Assembly (NCBI GenBank): GCA_963733505.1 | Contig: CAVTDW010000005.1 | Span: forward strand, 1 to 64,000 | From: JALYXV01 sp963733505 | Lineage (GTDB): Bacteria; Actinomycetota; Acidimicrobiia; Acidimicrobiales; Palsa-688 | Reading direction: 5' to 3' | DNA: 64,000 nt | Shown: piece by piece, positions 7,066-18,118 of the stretch | How the letters are laid out: the number at the start of each line of letters is the position of its first letter | Position numbering within the stretch: the stretch's first letter is position 1 | Program-made: the position numbers and the translations under genes | Notes under the pieces: generated by a model | The model's database searches: none | Told to the model about the DNA's origin: nothing | The model's input: the letters and a program-made list of their open reading frames with translations, nothing else

Positions 7066-10000
7066 TTGAGACGGGGACCAGTCGGCGGACTGCGGAGAAG
7101 ACGGATCAGGCGGGCCATCGTGGTCGGCCTGCTCGGCGCGTCCGCGGTGGTGTTCGCCGGGGGCACCCCCGCACACGCCCAGACGACCCCCACGCTGACT
7201 ACCCAGGCGTCATTCGAGACCTCATTCGGATTCCCCGTCTCGGACACGGCGAATCTGAGTAACGGCGACACTCCGACCGGGACCATCACCTTCGCCCTCT
7301 TCGGGCCGGACAACGCAACGTGTACCGGAACGCCGGTGTTCAGCTCCGTAACGACCGTGGGGAGCAACGGCACCTATCCGTCGGGCAATTTTGTGCCCAC
7401 CACGGCCGGGACCTACCGATGGGTTGCGTCCTACGGAGGCGACGGCAACAACGCCGCCGTATCGACCGCCTGCGACGACCCGAACGAGTCGGTGATCGTG
7501 GACCAGTCCGTCCCATTCGTACGCACGACGGCGTCAATCGTGGGTGACATGATCTCCGACACCGCCACCATCTTTCCGGGGTTTACCGGCGGTGTGACCC
7601 CGCCGCCGGTCACGGGAACCATCACCTTCAACCTCTACTACGACGACGCCGCCTGCAATGGCACCCCACTGTTCACGTCGACTACACCGGTCGACGGTTA
7701 CAACCCCATCACCTACCCGTCCGGCCCGTTCACGGCTACCGCCAGCGGCGTGTACCGCTGGGTCGCGGTTTATTCAGGCGACGTCAACAACGTTGCGCAG
7801 ACCACCGGCTGCCAGGACGCGAACGAGTCGGTGGTGGCGAATCTCGCGAACCTGGACCTCAGCACGCAGGCGTCGACCGGGTTCTTCGTCGGGGACCAGA
7901 TCCTCGACACCGCCACGCTGGCCGGTGGAAGCGGCCCCACCGGGACGCTCGTGTTCAGCCTCTACGGTCCCGGCGACACCTCGTGCGGATCCCCGTTGTT
8001 CACCAGTAGCGCGGTGGTTGCCGGCGACGGCAGCTACACCTCCGACCCATTCACGACCGCGATCGAGGGCACCTACCGGTGGCAGGCCGCCTACTCCGGC
8101 GACGCCAACAACCCCGCCGTGATCACATCGTGCGCCGACCCCGACGAGACGGTACAGGCGAATAGGTTCCCGACGTCGGTGGGCACGACTGCGACTCAAG
8201 CGAACCCGACTCGAGACACGGCGTCCCTGTTTCCCGGGACCGAGGGCGCCTTCCAGGTTCCTCCTACCGGCACCATCACCTTCAGCCTGTACGGACCGAA
8301 CGACGCCACGTGCACCGGTCCCGCCCTCACCTCGGTCACGCCGGTCAACGGAAGCGGTGACTACCTGTCGGAGCCCATCACCGTCACCGCCAGCGGAACG
8401 TACCGCTGGGTGGCGGCATACTCCGGCGACGCCGCCAATGCCCCATCCGCCTCCGGCTGCAACGACGACGGCGAATCCGTGACGGTGACCCTCTCCACGC
8501 CCACGCTCACGACGGCAGCGTCGGGTCCGGTGACGGTGGGGGGGCCTGTGAGTGATACCGCCACCCTGAACGGAGTCAACCCCACCGGCACCATCACCTT
8601 CACCTTGGTGCAGTTCTGCGGCTCACCGACACCCCTGTTCACCTCGACCAAGACCGTCACAGCGAACGGCAACTACACGTCGGATCCGTTTACCCCACTG
8701 GCGCCCGGCACCTACTTCTGGCTCGCTTCCTACAGCGGCGATGCCAACAACGCCGCCACCGCCAGTCCCTGTGGGGCCACAGGCGAGAGCGTCGACGTAA
8801 CCGCGGCAACCCCCGCCATCGTGACCGAAGCCTCGCCTGCGGTACCGGTCGGCGGGTCGATCACCGACACTGCCACCTTGTCGGGCGGGGTGAACCCAAC
8901 CGGAACGATCGTCTTCACCTTGTTCGGGCCAGACAACGCCACGTGCACCGGAACGCCAATCTTCACCTCCACGTCAACGGCCGACGGTCCTGGGAACTAC
9001 ACCTCCGACCCGTTCACCACCGCCGCCACAGGGACCTACCGGTGGATGACCACCTACAACGGTGATGCCAACAACGCCCCCGCCGCCGCGGCGTGCGGCG
9101 CCGCCAACGAGAGCGTCGTTGTCGGCCAGGCGGCCCCGGCGATCTCCACCGTGGCTTCGGGGCCGACCATCGTCGGCGGTCCCATCAGCGACACGGCAAC
9201 CCTGAGCGGTGGGATCAACCCCACCGGCACGATCACGTTCAACCTGTTCGGGCCGAATTCCGTCACGTGCGGGGGGACGCCGGCGTTCACCTCCAGCACC
9301 TCGGTGAACGGTGACGGCAACTATCCCTCGGGGTCGTTCAGGCCGCTCACTGCCGGCACCTACCAGTGGGTCGCCTCCTATTCCGGTGATCCCAACAACG
9401 CATCCGCAACCGGGGCGTGCAATGACCAGGGTGAATCGATCACGGTCAGCGGGGCCGCACCATCGTTGACCACCGCGGCCTCGGCGCCGGTGATGGTCGG
9501 AGGAACGATCCGTGACAGGGCCACCCTCGGCGGCGGAGTCAACCCCACCGGCACTATCACCTTCGATCTGTACGGCCCGGGCGACACCAACTGCGCCACC
9601 ACGGTGTCCACCTCGACTGTCCCCGTGAATGGCAACGGCACCTACTCCTCGGCCAGGGTCACGGCGACGGTCGAGGGCACCTACCGATGGGTGGCCTCGT
9701 ATTCCGGTGATGCCAACAACGCACCAGCAACCGGAAAGTGCAACGACACCCGGGAATCGGTCGCCGTCAGCCCGATAGCGACGACCACCACCCCAACAAC
9801 GGTCCCCCAGACCACCACGACCACGGTCCCCCGGACCACGACGACAAGGGTGCGGCCGACTACGACGACCACCGTGCGGCCGACCACGACGACCACGATC
9901 CCCGGGACCACGACGACCACGGTGGGCCCGACAACGACGACCACGGTGGGGCCGACAACGACGACCACCGTCCCCCGGACCACGACGACCCGTCCTCGGC

Positions 10001-11643
10001 CCACCACCACGACCACGACCCGGCCCCCAACAACGACCACCCGGCCCCCAACAACGACCACCCGGCCCCCGACAACCCTCCCGCCCACGACCACCACCCG
10101 GCCGCCGTCAACGACAACCCCGGGCCCGACCACGCCCACCACGCGCCGCCCCGTCACCACCCCGACGACGGCCCGGCGAACGACGACCGCGACGACCCGA
10201 CGGCCGGCCACGCCCGTCAGCCGGCTCGTGGTGAACACCACGCTGCCACCGACCACGACCTCGACCGTTCCACCGACCACCCAGCCCCCGCCGCCCCCGA
10301 CAACGCCCCCGACGACGCCACCAACCGTCCCTCCCGGCCCGCCCCCGCTCATCGCGGTGACAGCTGACGGCGTCTCGAACGGCCGGGCAGGGGTCGGGAT
10401 CACCATCGAGGGTTCCGGCTACCAGGACTGCAAGACCGTGTACTTCTTCGTCGGATCCTCGCGCGTGGGCTCCGGGGCCCCCGACAGCAACGGCAACATC
10501 CGGATCGACAGACTCTCGGTCCCCGGCGACACCAGCGTCGGCCCACATCAGGTCACCAGCTCGTGCCGGTCCACCGGCAAGTCGATCCGGCAGTCGACGA
10601 CCTTCACCGTTACCCAATCGAGCGTCCACCGCAGCGCGTTCATGACCTCGATCCCGCGGTTCGACCAAATCTCCCTCAACGCCAAGCGGGCCAGCTTCAA
10701 TCTCCTGGCGGCCCTGCTGATCATCCCCCTCCTGGCATTTCCGTCGGAGCTGTTCAACAGCACCCTGTCGGAGAACTACGACGAGGTCCGAGGGTGGTTC
10801 GGGCTCCCGCCGAAGGCTGACGACGCCCTCCACCAGCGCCGTCAATGGGTCATGGCTGCGGTCATGCTCGTCGTGAGCGGCGTGCTGTATTCAGCCGTGA
10901 GCCCGGATTTCGGTTTCAACCGCTCCACGCTCGCCCTCGCGGTTGGTCTCGGTCTGGCGGTCATCATCACCGGCGTCGGATTCGCCCTTCCGAGTGTGCT
11001 CTACATGCGGCGCCGGGTCGGCGAATGGGGCCGGCTCAAGGTCCTTCCGGGCACCCTCCTCGTCGGCGTTGCGACGGTTGCCATTTCGCGGCTGATGCAC
11101 CTGCAACCCGGGTACATCTACGGCCTCCTGGCGGTATTCGTCTTCCGCCGAACCATCAGCGAGACCCACGAGGGACGCCTGGCCGCAGGAACCTCCCTTT
11201 TCCTCCTCTTGCTGTCAATCGCCGCCTTCTTGGCACTCGGTCCGGTGTCGACCGCAGCCGCCAGACCGCATGCCAGCATCGTCATGCTGATCATCGAAGC
11301 CTGCATTGGCGGCGTCTTCCTGATCGGACTCGAGAGCCTCCTGGTCGACCTCCTCCCCATGCGATTTCTCGACGGCGAGACCGAGATGAAATGGAGCAAG
11401 ACGGCTTGGGCGTCCCTGTTCCTCTTCGGGTTGTTCGCCCTGATCCAAGTCCTCTTGACCCCGGGCAGCGGGTACGTCGGCCACACCAGCCGCTACTCCC
11501 TCATTCTGGTCATCACCGCCTACCTCGCCTTCGGGCTGTTCTCTTTCAGCTTCTGGGGCTACTTCCGCTACCGACGCCCGAAGCCGGGCGACGACTCAGG
11601 CGAGCCGCGCGGCTCAGAACCGGACTGGACGATCCAGGGATAG
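7066..11643 (+). CDS. giant Ig-repeat surface protein with polytopic membrane domain
   Basis: This 1,525-residue protein starts at TTG and has an Arg-rich signal peptide ('RRAIVVGLLGASAVVFAGG', cleavage near AHA-QT). It then has eight imperfect Ig-like repeats of about 95-110 residues (residues 43-900), a Thr/Pro-rich stalk of about 190 residues, an IPT/TIG-like domain ('GVGITIEGSGYQDCKTVYFF'), and about eight hydrophobic helices at the C terminus. The membrane part starts with 'FNLLAALLIIPLLAFPSELF' and a 'WFGLPP' motif, reminiscent of actinobacterial FGLLP-motif membrane proteins. It is probably an envelope protein with a long external arm anchored by the polytopic domain. It separates the dihydropyrimidinase unit from mmsA and the transporter. 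Binding partner and function are unknown. The start codon is uncertain. Confidence 0.8.
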   Translation: MRRGPVGGLRRRRIRRAIVVGLLGASAVVFAGGTPAHAQTTPTLTTQASFETSFGFPVSDTANLSNGDTPTGTITFALFGPDNATCTGTPVFSSVTTVGSNGTYPSGNFVPTTAGTYRWVASYGGDGNNAAVSTACDDPNESVIVDQSVPFVRTTASIVGDMISDTATIFPGFTGGVTPPPVTGTITFNLYYDDAACNGTPLFTSTTPVDGYNPITYPSGPFTATASGVYRWVAVYSGDVNNVAQTTGCQDANESVVANLANLDLSTQASTGFFVGDQILDTATLAGGSGPTGTLVFSLYGPGDTSCGSPLFTSSAVVAGDGSYTSDPFTTAIEGTYRWQAAYSGDANNPAVITSCADPDETVQANRFPTSVGTTATQANPTRDTASLFPGTEGAFQVPPTGTITFSLYGPNDATCTGPALTSVTPVNGSGDYLSEPITVTASGTYRWVAAYSGDAANAPSASGCNDDGESVTVTLSTPTLTTAASGPVTVGGPVSDTATLNGVNPTGTITFTLVQFCGSPTPLFTSTKTVTANGNYTSDPFTPLAPGTYFWLASYSGDANNAATASPCGATGESVDVTAATPAIVTEASPAVPVGGSITDTATLSGGVNPTGTIVFTLFGPDNATCTGTPIFTSTSTADGPGNYTSDPFTTAATGTYRWMTTYNGDANNAPAAAACGAANESVVVGQAAPAISTVASGPTIVGGPISDTATLSGGINPTGTITFNLFGPNSVTCGGTPAFTSSTSVNGDGNYPSGSFRPLTAGTYQWVASYSGDPNNASATGACNDQGESITVSGAAPSLTTAASAPVMVGGTIRDRATLGGGVNPTGTITFDLYGPGDTNCATTVSTSTVPVNGNGTYSSARVTATVEGTYRWVASYSGDANNAPATGKCNDTRESVAVSPIATTTTPTTVPQTTTTTVPRTTTTRVRPTTTTTVRPTTTTTIPGTTTTTVGPTTTTTVGPTTTTTVPRTTTTRPRPTTTTTTRPPTTTTRPPTTTTRPPTTLPPTTTTRPPSTTTPGPTTPTTRRPVTTPTTARRTTTATTRRPATPVSRLVVNTTLPPTTTSTVPPTTQPPPPPTTPPTTPPTVPPGPPPLIAVTADGVSNGRAGVGITIEGSGYQDCKTVYFFVGSSRVGSGAPDSNGNIRIDRLSVPGDTSVGPHQVTSSCRSTGKSIRQSTTFTVTQSSVHRSAFMTSIPRFDQISLNAKRASFNLLAALLIIPLLAFPSELFNSTLSENYDEVRGWFGLPPKADDALHQRRQWVMAAVMLVVSGVLYSAVSPDFGFNRSTLALAVGLGLAVIITGVGFALPSVLYMRRRVGEWGRLKVLPGTLLVGVATVAISRLMHLQPGYIYGLLAVFVFRRTISETHEGRLAAGTSLFLLLLSIAAFLALGPVSTAAARPHASIVMLIIEACIGGVFLIGLESLLVDLLPMRFLDGETEMKWSKTAWASLFLFGLFALIQVLLTPGSGYVGHTSRYSLILVITAYLAFGLFSFSFWGYFRYRRPKPGDDSGEPRGSEPDWTIQG
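7192..9770 (+). repeat. eight tandem Ig-like protein repeats
   Basis: Eight successive units of about 290-330 bases encode the pattern 'DTATLSGG..PTGTITF.LYGP' ... 'YTSDPFT' ... 'GTYRWVASYSGDANN' ... 'C.D..ESV'. Unit starts fall near 7192, 7510, 7855, 8170, 8500, 8815, 9130 and 9460. Two cysteines recur per unit and could form a disulfide. Units 6-8 are the most alike and units 1, 2 and 4 the most diverged, which suggests expansion from the C-terminal side. Confidence 0.85.
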
Positions 11644-11685
11644 GAAGGGCCGTCGTCGGGCTGAGCCCGTCGATACGATGAAGGA

Positions 11686-13192
<1,507 letters not shown>

Positions 13193-13194
13193 CG

Positions 13195-14220
13195 GTGGAC
13201 ATCGGCGTCGTTCTGCAGACCAACCCGCCCGCGGCCCAGGTCGTGGAGCTGGCTCGCCAGGCCGAGATCTACGGGTGCAGCCACGTCTGGACCTTCGATT
13301 CCCACCTGCTGTGGGAGGAACCGTTCGTCATCTACAGCCAGATCCTGGCGGCGACCCGAAAGATCACCGTCGGCCCCATGGTGACCAACCCGGCGACTCG
13401 GGACTGGACGGTGACGGCGTCGCTGTTCGCCACCTTGAACGAGATGTTCGGCAACCGGACGGTGTGCGGGATCGGTCGGGGCGACTCGGCGGTGCGGGTG
13501 ACCAACGGCCGACCCGCCACCCTGGCCACGCTGCGCGAGGCCATCGGGGTCATCCGGGAGCTGGCCAACGGGCGCTCGGCCGAGTACAACGGCTCCACGC
13601 TGCGCTTTCCGTGGGGCGTCAACAGCCGCCTCCCGGTCTGGGTGGCGGGCTACGGGCCGAAGGCCCTGCAGCTGGCGGGGGAGGTGGGCGACGGTTTCAT
13701 CCTGCAACTGGCCGACCCTGACGTCACGGCGTGGACCGTCAAGACGGTGCGCGAGGCGGCGGCGCGCGTCGGCCGAGACCCCGAGGCGCTGACCATCTGC
13801 GTGGCGGCGCCCGCCTACGTGGGCCCCATGGACGACCTGGCCCACATGCGCGACCAGTGCCGGTGGTTCGGGGGCATGGTCGGCAACCACGTGGCCGACC
13901 TGGTCACCCGCTACGGCAGTGACGGCGGCGCGGTCCCGGCGGCCCTCACCGACTACATCAAGGGTCGCGAAGGCTACGACTACAACGAGCACGGCCGGGC
14001 CGGCAATGCCCACACCGCCTTCGTGCCCGACGCCATCATCGACCGCTTCTGCATTCTCGGACCGGTGGCGCACCACCTCGAACGCCTCGCCGAGCTCCAG
14101 GCGCTTGGGGTCGATCAGTTCGCCATCTATCTACAACATGATGGAAAAGAGGAGACGTTGCGCGCCTACGGCGATCACATCATTGGGTCGGTCGCGGCGC
14201 ACGTGACAGCGCGCTCCTAG
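13195..14220 (+). CDS. LLM-class flavin/F420-dependent oxidoreductase (TIGR03842-like)
   Basis: This 341-residue luciferase-like oxidoreductase starts at GTG two bases after mmsA. 'VDIGVVLQTNPPAAQVVELA', 'GCSHVWTFDSHLLWEEPF', 'GPMVTNPATRDWTVTASLF' and 'GIGRGDSAVRVTNGRPAT' match the CPS_4043 clade (TIGR03842), which occurs beside dihydropyrimidinase genes in other bacteria. It should bind FMN or F420 in a TIM barrel. The reaction is unproven. In this locus it could supply the missing ring-reducing or ring-opening step (RutA, a uracil monooxygenase, is in the same superfamily), or act on another intermediate. Its position within the transcript, between the dehydrogenase and the ABC importer, ties it to the same pathway. 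Confidence 0.85.
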   Translation: MDIGVVLQTNPPAAQVVELARQAEIYGCSHVWTFDSHLLWEEPFVIYSQILAATRKITVGPMVTNPATRDWTVTASLFATLNEMFGNRTVCGIGRGDSAVRVTNGRPATLATLREAIGVIRELANGRSAEYNGSTLRFPWGVNSRLPVWVAGYGPKALQLAGEVGDGFILQLADPDVTAWTVKTVREAAARVGRDPEALTICVAAPAYVGPMDDLAHMRDQCRWFGGMVGNHVADLVTRYGSDGGAVPAALTDYIKGREGYDYNEHGRAGNAHTAFVPDAIIDRFCILGPVAHHLERLAELQALGVDQFAIYLQHDGKEETLRAYGDHIIGSVAAHVTARS

Positions 14221-14249
14221 GTCGAGCCGGCAACGAGGCGAGCGCGGCG

Positions 14250-15173
14250 GTGGCGGGGGTCGCACAGGTTCGAGCGGTGGTCGAATGGGGCCCGCGGGTG
14301 GCAGCGTGGCGGCGCAGAGCCCGTCGTGTCGTGATGTTCGTTCTGGCGCTGGCGATACTCGCGGCGTTGTGGGAGGGCTACAAGTGGTTCGGCCAGTCGG
14401 TGGGGGACCGGGTCTTCGGGTGGCGGCTCCCGGCCCGCAGCGACAACGGGTCGATGCCCCATGTGTGGGACGTCATGCGGCGATTCGGCCAGCCCGAGCG
14501 GCGGGGAACCAGCCACACGATTGGGGCCACGGTCGCCGCGGGGGCGTGGTTCACCTTCCGGGTGGCCATGGCGGGATTCGTGGTGGGCGTCGTGGTCGGC
14601 ATGGCGCTGGCGGTGGTGATGCAGCGCTTCCGCGTGGCCGAGCGGGGGCTTCTTCCGTATGTGGTGCTGTCGCAGACCGTTCCCCTGGTTGCCCTGGCGC
14701 CGCTGGTGGTCGGCTGGGGTGGCAACCTCACCGTGTTCGGCGTCCGGTGGCAGCTGTGGATGTCGGTCGCGGTGATCGCGGCGTACCTCGCCTTCTTCCC
14801 GGTCGCGATCGGGGGGTTGCGGGGGCTGCAGGCGCCGGGCAGCGAGGCCGTCGAGTTGATGGACTCCTATGCTGCGTCATGGGGCCAAACGCTGCTGAAG
14901 CTGCGCCTGCCCGCCGCGGTCCCGTATCTGGTGCCGGCGTTGAAACTGGCAGCCGCCTCCTCGGTGGTCGGCGCCGTGGTGGCCGAGATCTCGACGGGCA
15001 CCAAGGGCGGGATCGGCCGGCTCATCATCGAGTACTCCCGTGAGGCCACGTCGGACCCGGCCAAGGTGTACACGGCCATGATCGGCGCCGCGGCACTGGG
15101 CCTGGTGGTGGCCGCCTTGGTGGGGATCCTCGACCTGGTCATGATGCGCCACCGCCCCCAGGCGGGATCGTGA
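14250..15173 (+). CDS. ABC transporter permease (SsuC/TauC/ThiX type)
   Basis: This 307-residue membrane protein has about six helices and the binding-protein-dependent permease loop 'EAVELMDSYAASWGQTLLKL', which contacts the ATPase. The helix 'LPYVVLSQTVPLVALAPLVV' is typical of the nitrate/sulfonate/taurine and pyrimidine-precursor import families. The N-terminal region is longer than usual, about 50 residues of charged sequence after the first helix. It is the first gene of a permease-ATPase-permease-binding protein operon. Its last four bases overlap the ATPase start (GTGA). The GTG at 14250 is the best in-frame start but other GTGs exist. Confidence 0.88.
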   Translation: MAGVAQVRAVVEWGPRVAAWRRRARRVVMFVLALAILAALWEGYKWFGQSVGDRVFGWRLPARSDNGSMPHVWDVMRRFGQPERRGTSHTIGATVAAGAWFTFRVAMAGFVVGVVVGMALAVVMQRFRVAERGLLPYVVLSQTVPLVALAPLVVGWGGNLTVFGVRWQLWMSVAVIAAYLAFFPVAIGGLRGLQAPGSEAVELMDSYAASWGQTLLKLRLPAAVPYLVPALKLAAASSVVGAVVAEISTGTKGGIGRLIIEYSREATSDPAKVYTAMIGAAALGLVVAALVGILDLVMMRHRPQAGS

Positions 15174-15955
15174 GCGGCGCCGGCATCGTTGGCCCGGCGG
15201 TGTCGGTGGTCGGGGTATCGAAGGTGTTCAATCCGGGCCGCACGGGCCAAGTGGAGGCGGTGGGCGGGGTCGACCTGGAGATCGAACGCGGGGAGTTCGT
15301 CTCGCTCATCGGCCCTTCGGGGTGCGGCAAGAGCACGCTGTTGCGCCTCATCGCCAACCTGACCGATCCCACGTCAGGAACCGTGATCGTGAACGGCAAG
15401 ACCGCCCGCCAGGCCCGGTTGGACCAGGACTACGGGATGGCCTTTCAGCAGTCGGGATTGTTCGAGTGGCGCACCGTCACCAAGAACATCGAGCTGCCCC
15501 TCGAGCTTCGTGGTTGGGACCGAGTGCGCCGCCAGTCCCGGGCCGCCGAGATGCTGAAGCTGGTCAAGTTGGAGGACTTCGCCGACCACCACCCGTGGGA
15601 GTTGTCGGGCGGGATGCAGCAGCGGGTGGCGATCGCCCGGGCCCTGGCGTTCGATCCGCCCCTCCTCCTCATGGACGAACCGTTCGGGGCGCTCGACGAG
15701 ATGACCCGCGAGCACATGCAGGCGGAGCTGAACCGCATCTGCGAGGCCACGGGTACCACGGCGGTCTTCGTGACCCATTCGATCCCCGAGGCGGTCTTCC
15801 TGTCCGACCGGGTCGTCGTTTTGTCGCCCCGCCCGGGCCGGATCGTGACTGTTGTCGAGGTCGAACTGGGTGCGCGGAATGACGACACCCGCGAAACGCC
15901 CGAGTTCTTCAAGAAGATCACCGAGGTGCGCGAGGCGCTGCGGGGGTCGGCGTGA
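15170..15955 (+). CDS. ABC transporter ATP-binding protein (SsuB/TauB type)
   Basis: This 261-residue ATPase has Walker A 'GPSGCGKSTLL', the Q-loop in 'GMAFQQSGLFEWRTV', the signature 'LSGGMQQRVAIARAL', Walker B 'LLLMDEPFGALDE', and the H-loop in 'FVTHSIPEAVFL'. 'SPRPGRIV' near the C terminus is typical of the nitrate/sulfonate/taurine importer subfamily. It powers import through the two flanking permeases. It starts at GTG overlapping the stop of the first permease and ends in a four-base overlap with the second (GTGA), so the three genes are translationally coupled. Confidence 0.92.
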   Translation: MSGAGIVGPAVSVVGVSKVFNPGRTGQVEAVGGVDLEIERGEFVSLIGPSGCGKSTLLRLIANLTDPTSGTVIVNGKTARQARLDQDYGMAFQQSGLFEWRTVTKNIELPLELRGWDRVRRQSRAAEMLKLVKLEDFADHHPWELSGGMQQRVAIARALAFDPPLLLMDEPFGALDEMTREHMQAELNRICEATGTTAVFVTHSIPEAVFLSDRVVVLSPRPGRIVTVVEVELGARNDDTRETPEFFKKITEVREALRGSA

Positions 15956-16767
15956 GTGCGAGCGGGGGAACCGGAGTGGGTCCGATTCTGGGTTCGGTGT
16001 TGCGGCGGGTCCGGTCGGTCCTGCCGCCGATCGTCGTCGGCGTCGGGTTGCTGGTCGCCTGGCAACTGTTCGTGCAGGTGCGCCATATCAAGCCCTACCT
16101 CCTCCCCCCGCCGTCCGCCATCTGGCATCAGATCGCGACCAACCGCAGCGGGATCCTCCACGCGGCGCGCGTGACGGGTACCAACGCCCTCGTGGGGTTG
16201 CTGGCGGGGTTGGTGCTTGGCGTCGGGGCCGGCGCGGTGGCCAGCCGGTTCCGCTGGCTGGGCGAGCTCACCATCCCGGTGGCGGTGGCGGTCAACGCCA
16301 TACCGATCATCGCCCTCGTCCCGATCTTCAACAACATGTTCTCGACGACCAGCGCCATCCCGCGGCGGCTCATGGTCACGATCATCGTGTTCTTCCCCAT
16401 CTTCATGAACACCCTCCGGGGGCTCACCCAGCTGGATGCCACCAAAGAGGAGCTCATGCGCTCCTACGCCGCATCCCCGGGGACCGTGCTGCGCAAGGTC
16501 CGGGTGCCCCAGGCGCTGCCGTTCCTCTTCACCGGCCTCAAGATCGCCTCGTCGCTGAGCGTCATCGCGGCGGTGGTCGCCGAGTACTTCGGCGGCCTGC
16601 AGGACGGCCTCGGGAGCCACATCGTGTCGGCGGCGTCCAATTCGGCCTACGGCCGGGCGTGGGCGTTCGTCGCCGCGTCGTGCGCCCTTGGTCTGGCGTT
16701 CTATTTCGTTACGATTCTGGCCGAGCGAACGATCGTCGCCTGGCAGCCGGCACGCCGTTCCCGATGA
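15952..16767 (+). CDS. ABC transporter permease (second subunit)
   Basis: This 271-residue permease has about six membrane helices and the ATPase-contact loop 'EELMRSYAASPGTVLRKVRV'. 'KPYLLPPPSAIWHQI' after the first helix is a family signature ('LPSPSAV' in TauC and SsuC). It is a paralogue of the permease two genes upstream, so the importer probably uses a heterodimeric channel rather than the homodimer usual in this family. Its GTG overlaps the ATPase stop by four bases, and the binding-protein gene follows 16 bases after its stop. Confidence 0.9.
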   Translation: MSASGGTGVGPILGSVLRRVRSVLPPIVVGVGLLVAWQLFVQVRHIKPYLLPPPSAIWHQIATNRSGILHAARVTGTNALVGLLAGLVLGVGAGAVASRFRWLGELTIPVAVAVNAIPIIALVPIFNNMFSTTSAIPRRLMVTIIVFFPIFMNTLRGLTQLDATKEELMRSYAASPGTVLRKVRVPQALPFLFTGLKIASSLSVIAAVVAEYFGGLQDGLGSHIVSAASNSAYGRAWAFVAASCALGLAFYFVTILAERTIVAWQPARRSR

Positions 16768-16783
16768 TGCAAGAGGAGACTCG

Positions 16784-17959
16784 ATGAGAAGACGCAGTTT
16801 CAGGGGCCCGGTGCTCGTCGCAGTCGCCCTGGCCCTGGTGGCCGGTGCCTGTTCGAGCGGCAAGTCGTCCACGACTGCCACGACCGCCACCACCGCCACG
16901 GGGAGCACCTCGACGACCGCCGCGGGACCGCTCAAGACCGTGAAACTGCAGCTTCAGTGGTTCACCCAGGCCCAGTTCTCGGGGTACTTCGCCGCCGTGG
17001 ACCAGGGCTTCTTCAAGAAGCACGGACTCAATGTGCAGATCCTCGAGGGCGGCGTCGACATCGTCCCCCAGACCGTGCTGGCCCAGGGAGGAGCCGACTT
17101 CGCCATTGCCTGGGTGCCCAAGGCGCTGGCATCGCGTGAGCAGGGGGCCAACATCACCGACGTGGCCCAGATCTTCCAGCGATCGGGCACGTTGCAGGTT
17201 TCGTTCAAGAACAAGAACATCACCGCCCCGGCCGACCTCAAGGGCAAGAAGGTGGGCAACTGGGGCTTCGGCAACGAGTTCGAGTTGTTTGCCGGGATGG
17301 GCAAGGCGGGCTTGAACCCTGGAAAGGACGTCTCGCTGGTCCAGCAGCAGTTCGACATGAAGGCCCTGTTGAGCGGCGACATCGACGCCGCCCAGGCCAT
17401 GATCTACAACGAATACGCCCAGGTGCTCGAAGCCGACAACCCGACCACCGGAAAGCTGTACCAGCCCGGCGACTTCAACACCATCAACTGGAACGACGTC
17501 GGCACCGCCATGCTGCAAGACGCCATCTGGGCGCGGACCGACAAGCTCACCGACCCGGCATTCCAAGACACGACGGTGAAGTTCATCGAGGCCTCGATCG
17601 AGGGGTGGGCCTACTGCCGGGACAACCCCACCAAGTGCCGCGACATCGTGGTGGCCAAGGGCTCGAAGCTGGGCAACAGCCATCAGCTGTGGCAGACCAA
17701 CGAAATCAACAAGCTGGTCTGGCCCTCCCCCAAGGGTGCCGGCTACATCGATCCGACCGACTGGAACCGGACCGTGCAGATCGCCATGGGGACGAAGAAC
17801 GCCGACGGCAAGACCGTCATCACCAAGGCTCCTGACGCCGCGGCCTACACCAACGACTACGTGACCAAGGCGCTGACCGACCTGAAGGCCGCCGGGGTCG
17901 ATGTGAACGGGACGAGCTTCGCTCCGATCACCGTGACCCTCGAGCCGGGAGGCAACTAA
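16784..17959 (+). CDS. NMT1/THI5-type substrate-binding lipoprotein
   Basis: This 391-residue exported protein has a lipoprotein signal ('LVAGACSSG', lipidated Cys after a hydrophobic stretch) and a Thr/Ala-rich linker. It then has an NMT1-like periplasmic fold: 'LKTVKLQLQWFTQAQFSGYF' and 'DQGFFKKHGLNVQILEGG' match proteins that bind thiamine pyrimidine precursors or related heterocycles. The WFTQAQFSGYFAA segment is characteristic of the pyrimidine-binding branch. With dihydropyrimidinase and the semialdehyde dehydrogenase in the same locus, the substrate may be a pyrimidine, hydantoin or similar ring. ATG at 16784 follows AGAGGAG. The ligand is an inference. Confidence 0.87.
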   Translation: MRRRSFRGPVLVAVALALVAGACSSGKSSTTATTATTATGSTSTTAAGPLKTVKLQLQWFTQAQFSGYFAAVDQGFFKKHGLNVQILEGGVDIVPQTVLAQGGADFAIAWVPKALASREQGANITDVAQIFQRSGTLQVSFKNKNITAPADLKGKKVGNWGFGNEFELFAGMGKAGLNPGKDVSLVQQQFDMKALLSGDIDAAQAMIYNEYAQVLEADNPTTGKLYQPGDFNTINWNDVGTAMLQDAIWARTDKLTDPAFQDTTVKFIEASIEGWAYCRDNPTKCRDIVVAKGSKLGNSHQLWQTNEINKLVWPSPKGAGYIDPTDWNRTVQIAMGTKNADGKTVITKAPDAAAYTNDYVTKALTDLKAAGVDVNGTSFAPITVTLEPGGN

Positions 17960-18118
17960 CCGCTCCGCTCCGCGGCGGCGCTGCGGCAGTGCTGCGGCGC
18001 CATCTTGAGACCACCATGACCGCAGTCGTGAGGCTGTGCGACGGCACCGGGGAGGCGTCGCGCCCCTGCCCGCGGCGTGAGGGAACCATCGGCGGGTCGC
18101 GCTTGTACGCTCCCGGTG

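Noticed and set aside
7192..9770. Possible CRISPR-like repeat array
   Set aside because: The period is ~300 bases, the units are diverged and all in one reading frame, so they are protein repeats.
9681..10406. Val/Gly repeat protein on the minus strand
   Set aside because: It mirrors the Thr/Pro stalk of the Ig-repeat protein.
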